A stretch of 64,000 nt of DNA from Halichondria panicea (lineage: Eukaryota; Porifera; Demospongiae; Suberitida; Halichondriidae): assembly GCF_963675165.1 (NCBI RefSeq), contig NC_087390.1, positions 2,742,001 through 2,806,000 of the forward strand, read 5' to 3'. A program made the position numbers and the translations under genes. The notes beneath the pieces are model-generated. The model ran no database searches, was not told the origin of the DNA, and was given only the letters and a program-made list of their open reading frames with translations. Each line of letters opens with the position of its first letter. The stretch's first letter is position 1. Below, in pieces: positions 1 through 28,700 of the stretch.

Positions 1-2320
1 TAGCGTTTGCGCTGCTATTCTCTTGATAAAATTCCACAGACAAATCGTTGGATAAAATTAGATTGAATTTTTCATTCGTCAACGGAACCACACCCTTTAT
101 TCTTTCAGGTAAAGGACGAAGCATTAAGACCACCTCCACGGTTCCACCATTGTGTTTCTCGGCATTGTGACGATCTGACATAGACATCGATTCGAGTGGT
201 ACATTTGATGTATTTTTTTTCGGTCCATCCAGATAGTGAATAGGTATTAATGGATATAATTGCACACACTTCGAAAACGATTCTTTGAAGCATTCGCACG
301 TTAAGAAACTAACATACGACACATTGCTAGAATCACCTTTCAATTTAACAGCTGAGTACAGAGGGAACACTCGTTGCAAAATTTCACGGACAGCACGACA
401 TACCAACTGATTTAATTTCTCCATTGATTCTTGGGGAGTTCGCTCGGACGTTTGATCACTTTCTCTGTATAGCCTATCGAGTTCAGCTGAGTTTCTTTTC
501 GGAGTAATATCAAGTCGATCAATAACAGAGTCATCGTAGATCACCACAATTGATACGCTTTCAACTTTAGCTTTCAAAGTAAGTGCTAATTGCTTGTTTC
601 TTGGTGAGGTCGTGATTATCCAATTTGCCATTCCAGAGTTGCTGATAATTGATACTACAGAATCAACACAAGAATCGAAAATTCCGATAGACATCGAGAA
701 TGTTAGAACAAGCGAGTGTTTAGAGGATAGTTTTCTAAATATACTTTTTTCTTGAGCCTCGTTTAAAGATCTGATTAAAGCACACCGATATTTCGAGTTG
801 GTGTTCAGTTTAAGGCTATCGACTAGCACATCGACAACTGAATTCATCATCAATTTTGTAGGATTAACAAATGCTGTTTGTGATGAAGTGTAAATATCAC
901 TAGTTAGACCAAAGAAAAATGTTAGCCAATGGGTGTAACCGTTCTCGAACAATTTTAAAGAATTCTTAAACAAAAACGTGAGCTGATTGACTGGTGGTAG
1001 TTTGCGCAGATAAAAGCCGGCTAAAAATTCTGTTACCAGCGGATGTATAAATTGGTATGCATTGCAATGAAATGTGCTGCCAGTAGCAAGGTCCACTAGC
1101 CCAAATCTGAAGCAATCATTTCGTGACAATTTCGAAAGTTTGAGACAGAAGGAGGAAAAGAATTGTGACGATTCTTCGTAGCTAGCGCATTTACAGCCTA
1201 TCAGTAAATGCTCCATAGCTAAAGAACAATTTGCTTCAAAAGCAGCTTCTACAGTTTCTGGTAGTTTTTCTAAGCGTAATTTCCCGTCATGCAAAGCAGC
1301 TCTCTCGTCAGCATCTAACGCATGCTCAATCAGACCACATACTAGCTTATACACTAAATCTGTCATTGTCTTTGGCGTTTGGATTGTTATACTACCAATC
1401 GCTTCTACTAGAATTAAACAAGCAAGTGGGTTTTTAACGTCCCCTAGTTGATTTTGTTGCAGACAAGATAAAGAAGAATGGTCAGATCCTAATAAAGGCC
1501 TTTGCCTATTGTCTGAAGCACGTCTAGTGGTAATGTACTTTATCATTCCTTGTTTGGAGAAGCCTTGCAAGTTATAATGGTGTCGAATTTTAGCTATAGA
1601 CATAAGTTCATCTACTTGGCAAGGATTGCATAATATCAACATGGTTGCATCTGGTAGAACTTTCTTGTTTAGAAGGGCTCTAATGATCGAATTGGGCGAA
1701 AGTTTCTCTAGAAAGTCTGAGACACACCGGTGTAGTGCTAGTACTATCAACCACTTGTGACCACTAGCATTCTCGAGGCTGTAATCTTCTATACACTTCG
1801 TTAGCTTGAGCAAGTCATTAAGTTTTTCAATCGTGCAAATTTTATCACTGTCCGGTTTATTTAAGAGCAATATAGAAAAAAAAGTTCCAAAACGGTTACA
1901 AATAACGTTTTCCATGAATGTTGATTTACCAGTGCCTTTAGTACCTGACAGTAAAATAGCGGAGCCATGTTTATTATTAAACAAGGCCATGCTACTTGAA
2001 CTGCTTGCATTCGGACCAATTGAGACCGTTCTGTTATTTTCATCGATTATAAACTCCTGGCTTGCAAGACTAGCTCCAACAATATTCTTATGTTGCGTAA
2101 CAAATGCAACATCAGCTGTAGTATCAATTTCAACAGATGCTATAGCATAGTCAGTTTGAGCCGAAGAAAAGTGATATTCTTCACTTTCAGGTATAGTATT
2201 TATTGAGTCTTTGGGATGCTGTCGTGTAGGATCCATCAAAAACACACAATAGCTTTTTTTAACTGCATGGGGGAGGAGATTAGAAAATTTAGAGCTGGAT
2301 TTTCCCTGGGGAATTCCCAT
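1..2320 (-). CDS. NACHT (NLR-like) STAND ATPase, partial, 3' end beyond the left edge
   Basis: One reading frame stays open from 2320 down to base 1, about 773 codons, with no stop at the edge. Residues 122-131 form a Walker A loop (LSGTKGTGKST). Further on come a segment resembling the NACHT arm (KVLPDATMLILCNP, then LQGFSKQGMIKYI) and a winged-helix-like block (FIHPLVTEFLAGFYLRKLPP, about residues 430-450), the order seen in NLR proteins. NLRs are cytosolic immune sensors that oligomerise on nucleotide binding; that role is inferred from family. The Walker B position reads KWLIVLALHRC and lacks the usual acidic pair. The region after the helical domains resembles nothing I can name, and no leucine-rich repeats are visible before the edge. 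I placed the start at the ATG at 2320, but a 3' splice site near 2307 and an upstream exon with a signalling domain are equally possible. Confidence 0.75.
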   Translation of the reverse strand, partial: MGIPQGKSSSKFSNLLPHAVKKSYCVFLMDPTRQHPKDSINTIPESEEYHFSSAQTDYAIASVEIDTTADVAFVTQHKNIVGASLASQEFIIDENNRTVSIGPNASSSSSMALFNNKHGSAILLSGTKGTGKSTFMENVICNRFGTFFSILLLNKPDSDKICTIEKLNDLLKLTKCIEDYSLENASGHKWLIVLALHRCVSDFLEKLSPNSIIRALLNKKVLPDATMLILCNPCQVDELMSIAKIRHHYNLQGFSKQGMIKYITTRRASDNRQRPLLGSDHSSLSCLQQNQLGDVKNPLACLILVEAIGSITIQTPKTMTDLVYKLVCGLIEHALDADERAALHDGKLRLEKLPETVEAAFEANCSLAMEHLLIGCKCASYEESSQFFSSFCLKLSKLSRNDCFRFGLVDLATGSTFHCNAYQFIHPLVTEFLAGFYLRKLPPVNQLTFLFKNSLKLFENGYTHWLTFFFGLTSDIYTSSQTAFVNPTKLMMNSVVDVLVDSLKLNTNSKYRCALIRSLNEAQEKSIFRKLSSKHSLVLTFSMSIGIFDSCVDSVVSIISNSGMANWIITTSPRNKQLALTLKAKVESVSIVVIYDDSVIDRLDITPKRNSAELDRLYRESDQTSERTPQESMEKLNQLVCRAVREILQRVFPLYSAVKLKGDSSNVSYVSFLTCECFKESFSKCVQLYPLIPIHYLDGPKKNTSNVPLESMSMSDRHNAEKHNGGTVEVVLMLRPLPERIKGVVPLTNEKFNLILSNDLSVEFYQENSSANA

Positions 2321-3439
2321 GTAAACTTTAACCTAATTACATGCAGAACAAAACGAAATTTGTGGGGCCCTACAAAAAAGGATTGTCTGCGTGCCAAGGT
2401 ACCTTTATAGCCTCTATAACTATTATCAGTAATTGGCTAAAGGTAGTGTTCTATATCTAACTTAGAAAATCATGAACTTATACTTTCTGCATGCTTGTTC
2501 TAACGAGTGATCAAGCTGGTCTTACCCTCGAGACCAGGCCGATTAAAATACGGCCTGGGACCAGGTCTCTATTGCATGGGTGATAGTGCGCATGTGCAAA
2601 CTGAGTCCCCCAGAATCTGGGTGACTCGTTATACGTTAGTAAACCATTGCAAAATTATACTGTAAACTAGTTTGTTTACTAGTTTCTTTCCGTATCAAAT
2701 ACTTGTCTGCTGTGAAGCTGTGGCTTATACTCTCTACTGGCGTTGTCGAGAAGGCTTGCTAGCTAGCTGTGGCCCTCTATGGTGTTGTCGAGAAGGCTTG
2801 CACAGCCAGAGAGGCTCTCATTTGTACAGAAACCAAGATCAAAACATCACGACCATCCAGCCATCATAGAGATAGATGAGAGCCTCTTCTGGCTTCAGAC
2901 TAGTGTGCAAATCTTCTCGACAACACCATAAAGGGCCACAGCTAACTAGCTAGGCCCTTAAAGCTTCATATACATAGTAGATAGTACATGGGCGTGTACG
3001 GACCACGCCTATGATTAATTACACATGTAATGGATACCAGGCCGTATTTTAATCGGCCTGGATTCGAGGCTAGCTGGCGCTGTGCTAATGCCTCTCGAAA
3101 TGATACGCTTTCGCTCAAAAGTATTAGAGTGTTATAGAAGAGGTGATGAGTTTGCTTTGAACAGAAAGCATAGTATCTATAACCAGCAGTCGGTAAAAAA
3201 ATGAGACGTGTATAAAATAATGTATCTATACTTACGTACACGCATCTATTGTTATCTATTATGGTATCATTGTAGTGTTTTGTGGCTTACCAAGACCTCA
3301 AGAAAGCAAGAAAGAAGGAAAAAACTTATGTACAGCATCTACTGTTATCTATACAAATGTGTAACTGAGAAGGCATCTATTGTTTAATATTACAACTGAG
3401 AAGACTTATGTACATGCATCTTTTGGTATCATAGTAGTG

Positions 3440-3925
3440 TTTTGTGGCTTACCAGGACCTCAGGAAAAAGAAGCATTCTGCCAAGATCTCTCTGGGGTTT
3501 AAAATGGATTCTCTCACACGTGGGATGAACGCACATGCGCATACATCCACAGAAATAAGGGGTGTGTCTGTAAAAGCTCAACATACTGGCTACTATAGCT
3601 AGCTGCTTTACAGCTCTTTTCTGACTGTCATAGCTAACAAAAAGCTAGCACTTTAGTGCAATAAGTTGAATAGAAAGTTTGTGCGAATAGATGATGCTTC
3701 TGAAGAGACTGCAACAGCCTTAAATGTTAGCCATAACTCGAGAAAGAAGCTTTAGTTTGCTAATCCACAAATCAAAATCCAAGAGAACGTAGCTAGAAGC
3801 CTATAGAAGCTGTTAGTTTTCGTCGCATTGCAACAGTTAAGCAGTTACAGCTGGAACAGACACACAGACAGACAGTCAGCTTTACCGTATTCCTCGTGCG
3901 GCTATGCCTCGAGGCATAATTATTC
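3440..3925 (+). repeat. Dispersed repeat ending in a TACCGTAT...CTCGAGGCATAATTA tail
   Basis: A roughly 480-bp stretch recurs with high similarity at about 50215-50715 and 51110-51400, with a tail fragment at 53150-53190. Shared landmarks include a run through GAGACTGCAACAGCC, AATCCAAGAGAACGT and a terminal part that reads CCGTAT, CTCGTGCGGCTA, GCCTCGAGGCATAATTA. No coding potential is visible. It behaves like a non-autonomous mobile repeat of unknown class. Confidence 0.7.
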
Positions 3926-3996
3926 CAGGCATCTTACGTGGGCTATAATATGATGCTGTCTGATAAATTAGTATAATTAATAGTATGGCTAAGAGT

Positions 3997-4118
3997 GCAA
4001 TATGGGATTAATAGCACGAGTAACATGCAATGGCAAGGATATACTAATTGCACGAGGCGTAGCTGAGTGCTATCAACCTTGCCAGTGCTTGTCACTCGTG
4101 CTATTAATCCCATATTGC
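3997..4118. repeat. Perfect 24-bp inverted repeat around a 74-bp spacer
   Basis: Arm 3997-4020 and arm 4095-4118 are exact reverse complements, containing ATGGGATTAATAGCACGAG and its complement. This is probably a miniature element or its fold-back remnant. Confidence 0.75.
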
Positions 4119-4340
4119 AATACTATTGATTGGTTTTAAGGACATTTTTAGCTGCAGTTTCAGTACAAAAATTAGCCGCGGCTGTTATTCGAATGTGCGG
4201 TCGTCAAGGCAGTAATTGCATGTTGTTAATGACGACGTGCAATTACTGATACGCGATTAATCACTGTACAAATCACAGTGAATAATAGGACAACATGCGA
4301 TTAGAACATAAATTATACAGCACCCTAGGCACTAATATTA

Positions 4341-4769
4341 CAGTAGACTCTCGTTAATCCGGCCACCCTTGGGACCATGCAGCTTGGCCGGAATAGCGAG
4401 GTGGCCGTACTTCAGATAATTAGCCGCGGCTTAAAAGCGACCTTACCTCGAATCTAATCACTGATTTGCAGTTCTTGTCTCGAGGATAATGAAAGATAAT
4501 GAATCATTCTGCTCTCTATTTAAGTGTAATCCAATTTTATTTACTAAACCACACCCAAAACATCATATCCGGCCGTAATACACATATAAAATTACATTGA
4601 AAACGTTATTTGGGACAGCCAGCACTGGCCGGTAAACGGAATAGCGAGTGGCCGTACTTCAGGGTGAGTTTTGTGCAGTAAACATAGAGGTAGCATTCCG
4701 TGCCAAACCAAATGGCCGGTATATCGAGGTGGCCGTACTTCAGAGAGCCGGAATAGCGAGAGTCTACTG
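4341..4769. mobile_element. TA-flanked miniature inverted-repeat transposon (Tc1/mariner/pogo-type ends)
   Basis: The element starts CAGTAGACTCTCG and ends CGAGAGTCTACTG, with TA on both sides (4339-4340 and 4770-4771), as expected for a Tc1/mariner or pogo target duplication. Inside, a motif reading GGCCGGAATAGCGAGGTGG followed by CCGTACTTCAG recurs in three variants (about 4384, 4629 and 4711). No transposase is encoded, so it is non-autonomous. Confidence 0.8.
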
Positions 4770-5099
4770 TATTATGTAATTATGACTTGTTAATTAAATT
4801 CTTAAACACTTGCTAATTAAACGGTCATCTCTTTCTTAGCCTGTGGTCACATGAGTGGGCGTGTCCAGTTATGAAAAAAAAAGATTAAAACGTTCAGTTC
4901 ACCACAACTAGCTGTAGCACAAGTGCCAACTCAAATTAAGCTGCACTACTCTTAAAAACTGTTTTCCCATTGTAATTACAGTAAGCAATTACAGTAAGCA
5001 ATTACAGTAAGCAATTACAGTAAGCATGAAGGGAATATATACAATCGAATAATAATCTTGTTTCTGGTTCACTGCCCGCATTATACTTATTCTATAATA

Positions 5100-5560
5100 T
5101 AATAATGAAAGCACCGCTGGTGCTGATGCCTCGGTGGATGTGTCAAAGCTACATGCTAATTAATACACAGTACATTTAATACACACGTACATGAATCATG
5201 ATGAACATTTTTATATTTTTGCTGCATGCAGGCATAATCACGGGGCAAAAAGTGGGAATTGTTGACAATGATTATTGCTAAAAAGATGCCAAAAGTCCAA
5301 AGTCTAGCTACTGTGCAGTAGAGCCTTGCAGCTCTCTTCTCATTCTTGCAGCTACCAGCATTCTAGTGCAGAGCTAACTACTAAGTAGAGTAGCAACACT
5401 CCATGGACAAGTTTTGCTATGCACTCTTCTAAAAGGCTGCAATGGCATTCCAAGTACCTGAGCAAAACTAAGAATAACTCAAGAACAATGCATTACTTCG
5501 AATCAAAATCCAATTGATCCTATACCTCGCTTGCGCACACCGAGACCTAATTATTTTTAC
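5100..5560 (+). repeat. Dispersed repeat, inverted copy in the last TERT intron
   Basis: Runs from about GAAAGCACCGCTGGTGCTG through CCATGGACAAG to ATACCTCGCTTGCGCAC. A reverse-complement copy lies at about 21450-22045. Landmarks shared between copies are the GATGCCTCGGTGG block, the CTCCATGGACAAG block and the TACCTCGCTTGCGC end. It is non-coding and probably a non-autonomous mobile element. Confidence 0.65.
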
Positions 5561-5685
5561 CATAATGGCACAATATTGTGTGTAAATTATATTCATAGGT
5601 GACAATATTGATGAACTTTCTGGACCAGAAACCAAATAACACTTGAGTGTGGTCTAATGAATAACTACAACCTAACCACAGATGG

Positions 5686-5893
5686 TTTTATATCTACAGA
5701 CATCTACAGACATCTGTCTGTAGACATAGGATCGGAGGTAAGACAGGCGGCAGTGCAGCTCAGGCAATTAGCCTTTGATTGAACAATAATTATCTGCCCA
5801 CGTCGTATGTTTTTGCTGAGAGTAATCAGAGGCTAGCTTGAACTGCACCGCGCCTGTCGGACCTCCTCTGGTCTGTAGATATAAACTGGTGGT
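5686..5893. mobile_element. Miniature inverted-repeat element
   Basis: The ends read TATATCTACAGAC and GTCTGTAGATATA, with further matching blocks inside (GGAGGTAAGACAGGCGG and CCTGTCGGACCTCC). It is non-coding, about 200 bp, and probably MITE-like. Confidence 0.55.
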
Positions 5894-6459
5894 AGACATC
5901 TGTCTACCACCAGTAAGAGCGTTGACGATCCGCGTTTCGGCCGACATTCTCTTCTTTAATTCCTCCAGCTCATGTTTCTAGTTTGTAATAAGCACTACGT
6001 TATAAACTATGAGACGCAACCCTCTGCAACTGCTGGCCTCGTAATTAGTTAATGAATTGTCGCCTTAAATAACACAATCATAGTTTCTATGTTGTCTATC
6101 AGACAGTGGCTTAGAAATTATAGCTTTAAAAAAGAATAGGGAGCATGCACCATTCACCCCACAATCTTGTACGTAGTTACAAACAACAGGTCTGAAATAA
6201 TGATGAGAACAATAATTATATGCACTCACAGAAGATTAGCCTTTTTTAATCGCTAGCTTTAATGTCCTCCAGCACGAGGCATCGCCATCTTTTACCAATA
6301 GTTTTTGGGAAAAATTAATATTGAACATAATTATTGAACCGCCTTTTGATATCAAGAAGTGGGCGTAGACTCTGCTGATGCACGGACGCGGACCCACATC
6401 CTGATCCTCTGAAGAGAACAAAACAACTGAAGTGTTCTCCTCCTCGCCTCATTGGGGCA

Positions 6460-22216
<15,757 letters not shown>

Positions 22217-22485
22217 CTGGCACCCATACGACAAGTATCCTCTCATCTGTCACGATTAACCTTCTTTGCACATGCATTATAACGTGTGTATTTTCATCAC
22301 TTGCATTGTTCAAATATTTATATATGTCATTCAATCTTACGTATAATAATTATATAGTACAATATTGGTTTAACACATAATTGTAGAAGCTCAGATGATT
22401 TATGCACAAATTAGTGCTGAAATAATTAAAAATTAAGACAAACGTTTGTTCACACACTGTTATACAAGCAGGATAAAAAGTTTTG

Positions 22486-25400
22486 TCAGCAAATAGTTTC
22501 ATAAACAGTCATTGTTTTGCTACGTCCCCTTGGCAATGGCTCAGTCACATGTCTGGTCACAGTAGAGCTCTCCTGCTCTGTCGAGCTCTCCTGTTGCACA
22601 TTCTTAGTACGCCTGGAGTGGGAGGGGCTGTGGGCATGGTCTAGGTTGAGACCTGATACATCGGAGATGAGTTCTTCGATACTAGCCCTCTTTTCACGAT
22701 CAGGGGAGTCGATATCTGGGCCTGTAAACATGGGATCAATTTTAGTAATTATTTTATGCACTCGAACTTAACTACTACAGTCAAACGTATCTACAAAAGG
22801 TTTCAGCTGTAACCCCAGGGAATAGCCACATTGGCTGTGATAAAGAGGTGGCCTTATAGCTAGTTGCTTAACACAGTTAAAACACATGCGGGGCCATTAA
22901 CCTGGCTGTATATATCCCTTTTTCTGTGTCATAGACAGATTTTCACTGCACTATTGAACGAACATTCAAAACATCTGGGAGGAACTACTAGATGTAGTAA
23001 GCTCATGATCAAAAGCAAGAAAAATCAACGGTCATAGCATGCAGACTCACCTTTGTCTACGTAGACCATTGACGACGTCCTCCGGAGGCGTGGTCTGTCC
23101 GCCCCCTCTCCCTTGTCCCCCAGGTTCATTTGTAGAGACGCTCTTCGTCTAGTGAACTGATCTCCTACTATAGGCGCACTGAAGCTGTGGTATAGCCGGT
23201 GGTTGGATGGAACCAGTTGTGGGGGATTGAACATGGTGGAGTTTTTGGAATCGGACTGGTTCAAGTTTGAGGTTCCTCCAGTCATGCTTGACGAGCGTTT
23301 GAAGTCGGCAGGGTCTCGAGTGTGGTCTATGAATGGAAAGGAATGGTAGTCTTCGTAATTTCCGGCTTCTTGAAACGAATCGTCAGACCATTTGTTGAAC
23401 TTCTTCCTCAGACTGACATCATAGGGTGTGTCGATACCTGTAAGAAAGAAAGGTAGTTTATAAAATAGAAATTCTTTCAGCTGCAGCAGTGCCAAATGAA
23501 GGTGGGTCCTTACTACTCCATGTAGCTTTTTGTTTGTCTTACAGTAATTGTATAATTATGTCATACGTACTACTACGTCTCTCAAACATACATATATTAA
23601 TGCCGACTTATATGTAATTGGAATTGATAAATGCTTACAAGTATGCATTGCACTATAATTACAGAATGCCTCAAGAGATCTAATTTACTCACCAGAATCA
23701 GAATTCCTGTGGTCAGGTCCACTGGAGCTTGTACTAGCTCGTAGGGGGCAGTCCCTGCTAATTAGACTACTCTCCACCGAGTCCCCTCCCCTCCCACTAT
23801 CATGTGACTCTCGCTTGTACACTGCCGGATGGTCACGCTCACAATCTAGACTTGGGTAGCCTTGTTGTGCGTGGGCGTAGCTGTGATGCTCCGATGCTTG
23901 TTGAGGCGTGAAGGGTGTGCTTGTTCCGACCACAGCAGTGGCTTGCGGGGGCGTGTAGGGTATGTGTGAATATTGTGCAAGTTGTGCAGCTGCGACCTCG
24001 CAGATAGGCATGGCTTCTTGTATCGGATCATGTGACATCTCCTCCTCTACATAGCACTCCTCGAATTCCCTACCGTACTCTCGAGCTGTAAGAGAGAATT
24101 AATTATACATGTGAATGTATATTCATGCACTCCTGTAGACGTAATTAATCACTATAATTAGTGATTACTATAATTATAAATGTCACGTAACAAACGTCCA
24201 CCACAAATTAACCCTTGAAACCAGGACGCCCTCGATAACAGGTCAGTTTCCATAATGTATAATGCATGCACTTACATGTACACCCTCAGAGTGCATGCAT
24301 GGCTACCTTCTCGGAATGACGGGTGATTCAGTAGGGTTAGGGCGGACAGCCTTTGTTTTGAGTCAGCAACAAACACGCGGCGGAACAGGGTCTCAACTGC
24401 GGGGTCAAGGTTCATTTGAGACAGTGGAACAAGCTGTTCAATATTAGCGTCTTTGTAACACCCGACCTGCAAAAGAAAACAATATTATCAGTTTAGAAAT
24501 CTTGCATAGATATTAATAATTACGCTAATTCAATAACTATTTGAATTATTCATGTACAAAGAAATATCAACTATTTCAATTACCCTCAACAACGTACCAG
24601 GTAGATCATTTGTTGGTGTGTGTTGGACTGGATATGACATCCTGGCCATTTTGTTGTTAGCAGTTCCACCAGTACACACATCACACTCCAGATATCAGAA
24701 GAGAAATGAGGTTGCTCTTGCCGCACCACCTGCACACGTGTGTGTGAGTGAGGGGGTGGGGTTATAAAGCTATGTGCACGCACGGAAAGCTTATGGCAAT
24801 ATTGTAATTCAATTATGTCAGAGGCACATTGATGAAATAACACACCCAAATTTGTCAGCTGTCAAGACCATCAAGTTTGCATCATCCCTATAAATCCCCT
24901 TATACAATAGCCGCCAAGCCGCCATGACTACACCACAGCTACACAAGGCTATTTTCAGTACCTAGCTAGTAGACTCTGTGGCAGCAGGTCAAACCATTAT
25001 CACAAGGCTCATCTTTGATCTATTGGTCCCCATAAACCACAATTGATTTTCCCATAAGCTATAATTATTATACATGTAAGATACATGATTCTATGCATTT
25101 ACATACTGTAACAGTGAAACTAGTATATTGTGGTCAACCTCTATACAAAGGGGTCACCCCTCTTGACTATAATGATAGCACGCCACCTATTACCATTACA
25201 GCCACTAAATAATAGTTAGACACTGTTTTGGAGGTGTCTATGGGATTTAGAAGCCCAAAGGCATTGATTTAGGCGAGGGTACTAAAGTGGCTGAGGGCTT
25301 CTAAATCACATGGAGACCGACAAAATAGTGTCTAACTCATTTAGATACTAGTGCACATGCGCAAACCGCTTGACTACAATACAATTACTTGACAACGGAA

Positions 25401-25698
25401 TACTAGGTATACTAAGTAAATTTGCAGGTATACTAAGTCCCATAGTATACCTGCTCTGAGGCACTTTTCCCATGTACTTTCCATGTACTTCCCATGTAGA
25501 TCTTATCACAACTGTCTAACTAGATATAAGCGTATTTATATGCTCCATAATGAGTTTTAATTACCTCAGGAGCAGCAAAGTATGGGGTACATCCGACGAT
25601 TTTCCCGCCCACAGCCGATATCTCTGACAGCTGCACTGCAGTGCCAAAGTCCGCCAGTTTGACTGTACGTCCACCGTCAAATACAAGCACATTGAGGG

Positions 25699-25748
<50 letters not shown>

Positions 25749-28700
25749 GCGTGTTTGTGTGTGTGTGTGAGCGAGGGGGATTATGCAGTATACATTGAGT
25801 AATCCCATTACACGTTGCAGTATATTGCATTCAACAACTACCGTCAACAGAGGTACTTGTATGCACATGTACGGGGTACGGTAAATCGCTATAGTTACTA
25901 ACAGGAAGTTGAAAACAACTAGTAATTGCTAAAGGTATCTGTTTTCCCACACACTCCCACACACACAATCAACTCCATTATAGGACAGGGAACTACCAGT
26001 GCAAGGACTGTTGGGGGAGAGTAAAGACTTCTGACTTTTAGGGAAGGCTTTTAGAAAGCTAGTCATATAGATGGTACCCTTGCAGCAAAAATCAATTTGT
26101 AATAATCCTATAGAATGTGTTTTGTAAAATGACGCTTTTCAATCACCTAATTAACCTAACACATAATAATAATAATAATATCATATTACCAATGTCATAC
26201 TTTTCACCCACAGTACGGAAGGAAAGTTTCTTTGTATGCATACATGTACACACTTTACGATGAGGGCAGGAACTATGCAACAAGTACCTTTGATGTCGAG
26301 ATGCAATACATTGTTTTGATGCAGGTAGTTGACTCCTTGCAGCACTTGCTCGATGTAGTAGAGAGCCTGGTCCAAATGCAGAGGCTCCAATATTTTGACC
26401 CCCTCTGGAGTTTGATCCACCACCAGCATTTCAGACAAGTTGCCACCTGGGGAGGGTACAGGAAACGTGATTTAATGGTCAATATAATACAAGCAATAAT
26501 AGTGCACTCAATTGTACTATACACACAACAACAGTGCTAAAAGGTTCTGTACAAACAGCAGTAGCATAGTGAACTATACAGTACAAGAGAAGAGAGTTCT
26601 AATTGAATTTAATAAGTACAATATTTGCATAGAAGAGGCATAGCTCATTAAGTCAAAGGACAACATTTCCGGGTGTCTATATAAGTCCGACCCAAGCAGT
26701 GAGCTAGATGAGGCATGACAGGCACTGAAACTAAACGGTGTGAGCTATATAGTCACTGTAAACATCAACTCACAATCAGCCAGTTCCATGAACAATTTGC
26801 ACACTTTAGGCAATATCACATTATTGTCCTCCTCGTCGATAACAGCACCAAGGAAACGGATGACATTATCGTGTGGCTTTAGCCTTGACAACACAAAACA
26901 CTCAGCTGTCATAGAGTCAATTATTTTCTCAGAGTGCTCCTTGTTCCGCTTCATTGCAAACAGCTGCTCAGTTGTATTGTCCATGCCTTGCATACACGTG
27001 CCAAACCCACCCGAGCCGAGGCTTTCGACATCATTGATGTAGTAGTCACGATCTTGGTAGTAGTAGCCGTCTTGACCCGGCATAAGGTAGAGCTATGGAG
27101 GGGTGGGGTTAGAGTTAAACAGTGTATAAAACAGAGGGGGAGAATAGGGAAAGAATGGGAAAGAGTGGGAGAGAGTTGGGGAGAGTGGGAAAGAGTTGGG
27201 GAAGAGTGGGAGAGAGTTGGGGAGAGAGTTGGGGAGAGAATGGGGAATTGTTGGGGAGAGTGGGAAAGAGTGGGGAAGAGTGGGAGAGAATGGGAGAGAA
27301 TGGGAGAGAGTTGGGGAGAGTGGGAAAGAGTGGGGAAGAGTGGGAGAGAGTTGGGGAGAGAATGGGGAATTGTTGGGGAGAGTGGTGGGGGAGAGTGGGA
27401 GTGCATGGGGACAGATGCAAAAAAGGAGCTGTACATGTGTACATGTATGTACATGTAAATACAGAAAAGACATTGCTCAGCACCACTGCCTATAGGGTAT
27501 ATGAATATAGTTAATACAACATGTACATTTATGTTATCTTATTGTTATGCATCAGAGCTTTTCCGAGAACAGTTTAACAAAGGAGGAAATGATTATACAG
27601 CAACAACCTCCAGCTGCACCTGGTCTGTTTTAGCTTGAGGGAAATGGTGACTCAATACAAGCACCACATCCTTTTTTAGTCTCTATATGAGATCTTTAGT
27701 CTACATTATTTACCACTACTCCCTCAAGTATGCATACATTATTCAATATTCAGCAAGGGTAGGTTCTCCAGAATGCATTGTTAGCCCTTTACGTGATGTA
27801 TGAATGATAATAATGTCGTACTTACATGTACATGCAGATCAGTATTTACTCACATTGTCAAGTTTTTGTATAAGACGTTGGTTTGGGTAGACCACCTGTT
27901 TCACTGGCTGTACCACTGGTTGCTCGATGATCAAGCCGCTGGGAGGTTGTGAGATCCCTCCCAGAGACGGCATGCTCCCAGACAATCCAGTACCATCTCC
28001 AAGGCTACTGTATGCATAGCTTCCATTACGGAGAATTAGGCTGTGTGTGTGTGTGTACAGTGTATACATATATAAGGCATTGACGCATGTATAATTTCAC
28101 TTTCACAGATTCTCTACTGTAGCTATATATGTACACTGTACATACCATAAGATACAATCATTGCAAAAAGCTAATTTCCACCCTCACACGTACTAAACAC
28201 CCTCACACACACCTGACTGGATGATCGTACGAATAGTTGTCAGAGTTCATAGACAGATCTTCTCTTGCCTCTACAATGGGTGACAGTGCGTTCCCAACGG
28301 TACCACGATCATGGATATCGTCGTGGGGCAAAGAGCATGGGCGATCGTTTGCCAAAAGAGGTTCTTCTTGGTCCAATCGATCAACAATTTCCTGAGCCTT
28401 GGTATGAATCATTTCTCTGGTGGCTCCGAGACTGGAGTAGCTACCCATATCGTCACCGTACTGGGAGTAGTTGGAGAGCAAGAACTCCAAGCCGGCATAT
28501 TCTGTGACTGGTGTTCGCTGGGTAAAGCTCTGCGATCGTTGAAGAGATCTTCGCAATGAATTCTCACCAACCTCCTCCTCTTTTTGGGCCTGGAAAAGGT
28601 TCTTGGCTTCGTTGCACATGACCACCGGGCATTCTAGGTTTGTACAGGTCATAGAATGGTCTACAATCATTTTCTTGAAGTTGGAACAGTCGGAGCAGCA

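Larger units (their letters stand above)
2321..6459. other. Intergenic region without a recognisable gene; rich in inverted repeats
   Basis: About 4.1 kb between the divergent NLR-like and TERT genes. Reading frames are short and interrupted. It holds a palindrome pair (about 2762-2955), GGCCTGG-type palindromes at 2530-2565 and 3035-3073, a dispersed repeat copy (about 3440-3925), a 24-bp inverted repeat (3997-4118), a TA-flanked miniature transposon (4341-4769), a dispersed repeat (about 5100-5560) and another inverted-repeat element (about 5686-5893). The promoters of both flanking genes must lie here, but I see no diagnostic element. Confidence 0.7.

Noticed and set aside
26934..27514. 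Several frames of 100-170 codons on both strands
   Set aside because: They come from the purine-only minisatellite in a kinase intron and from the antisense of the kinase exon.
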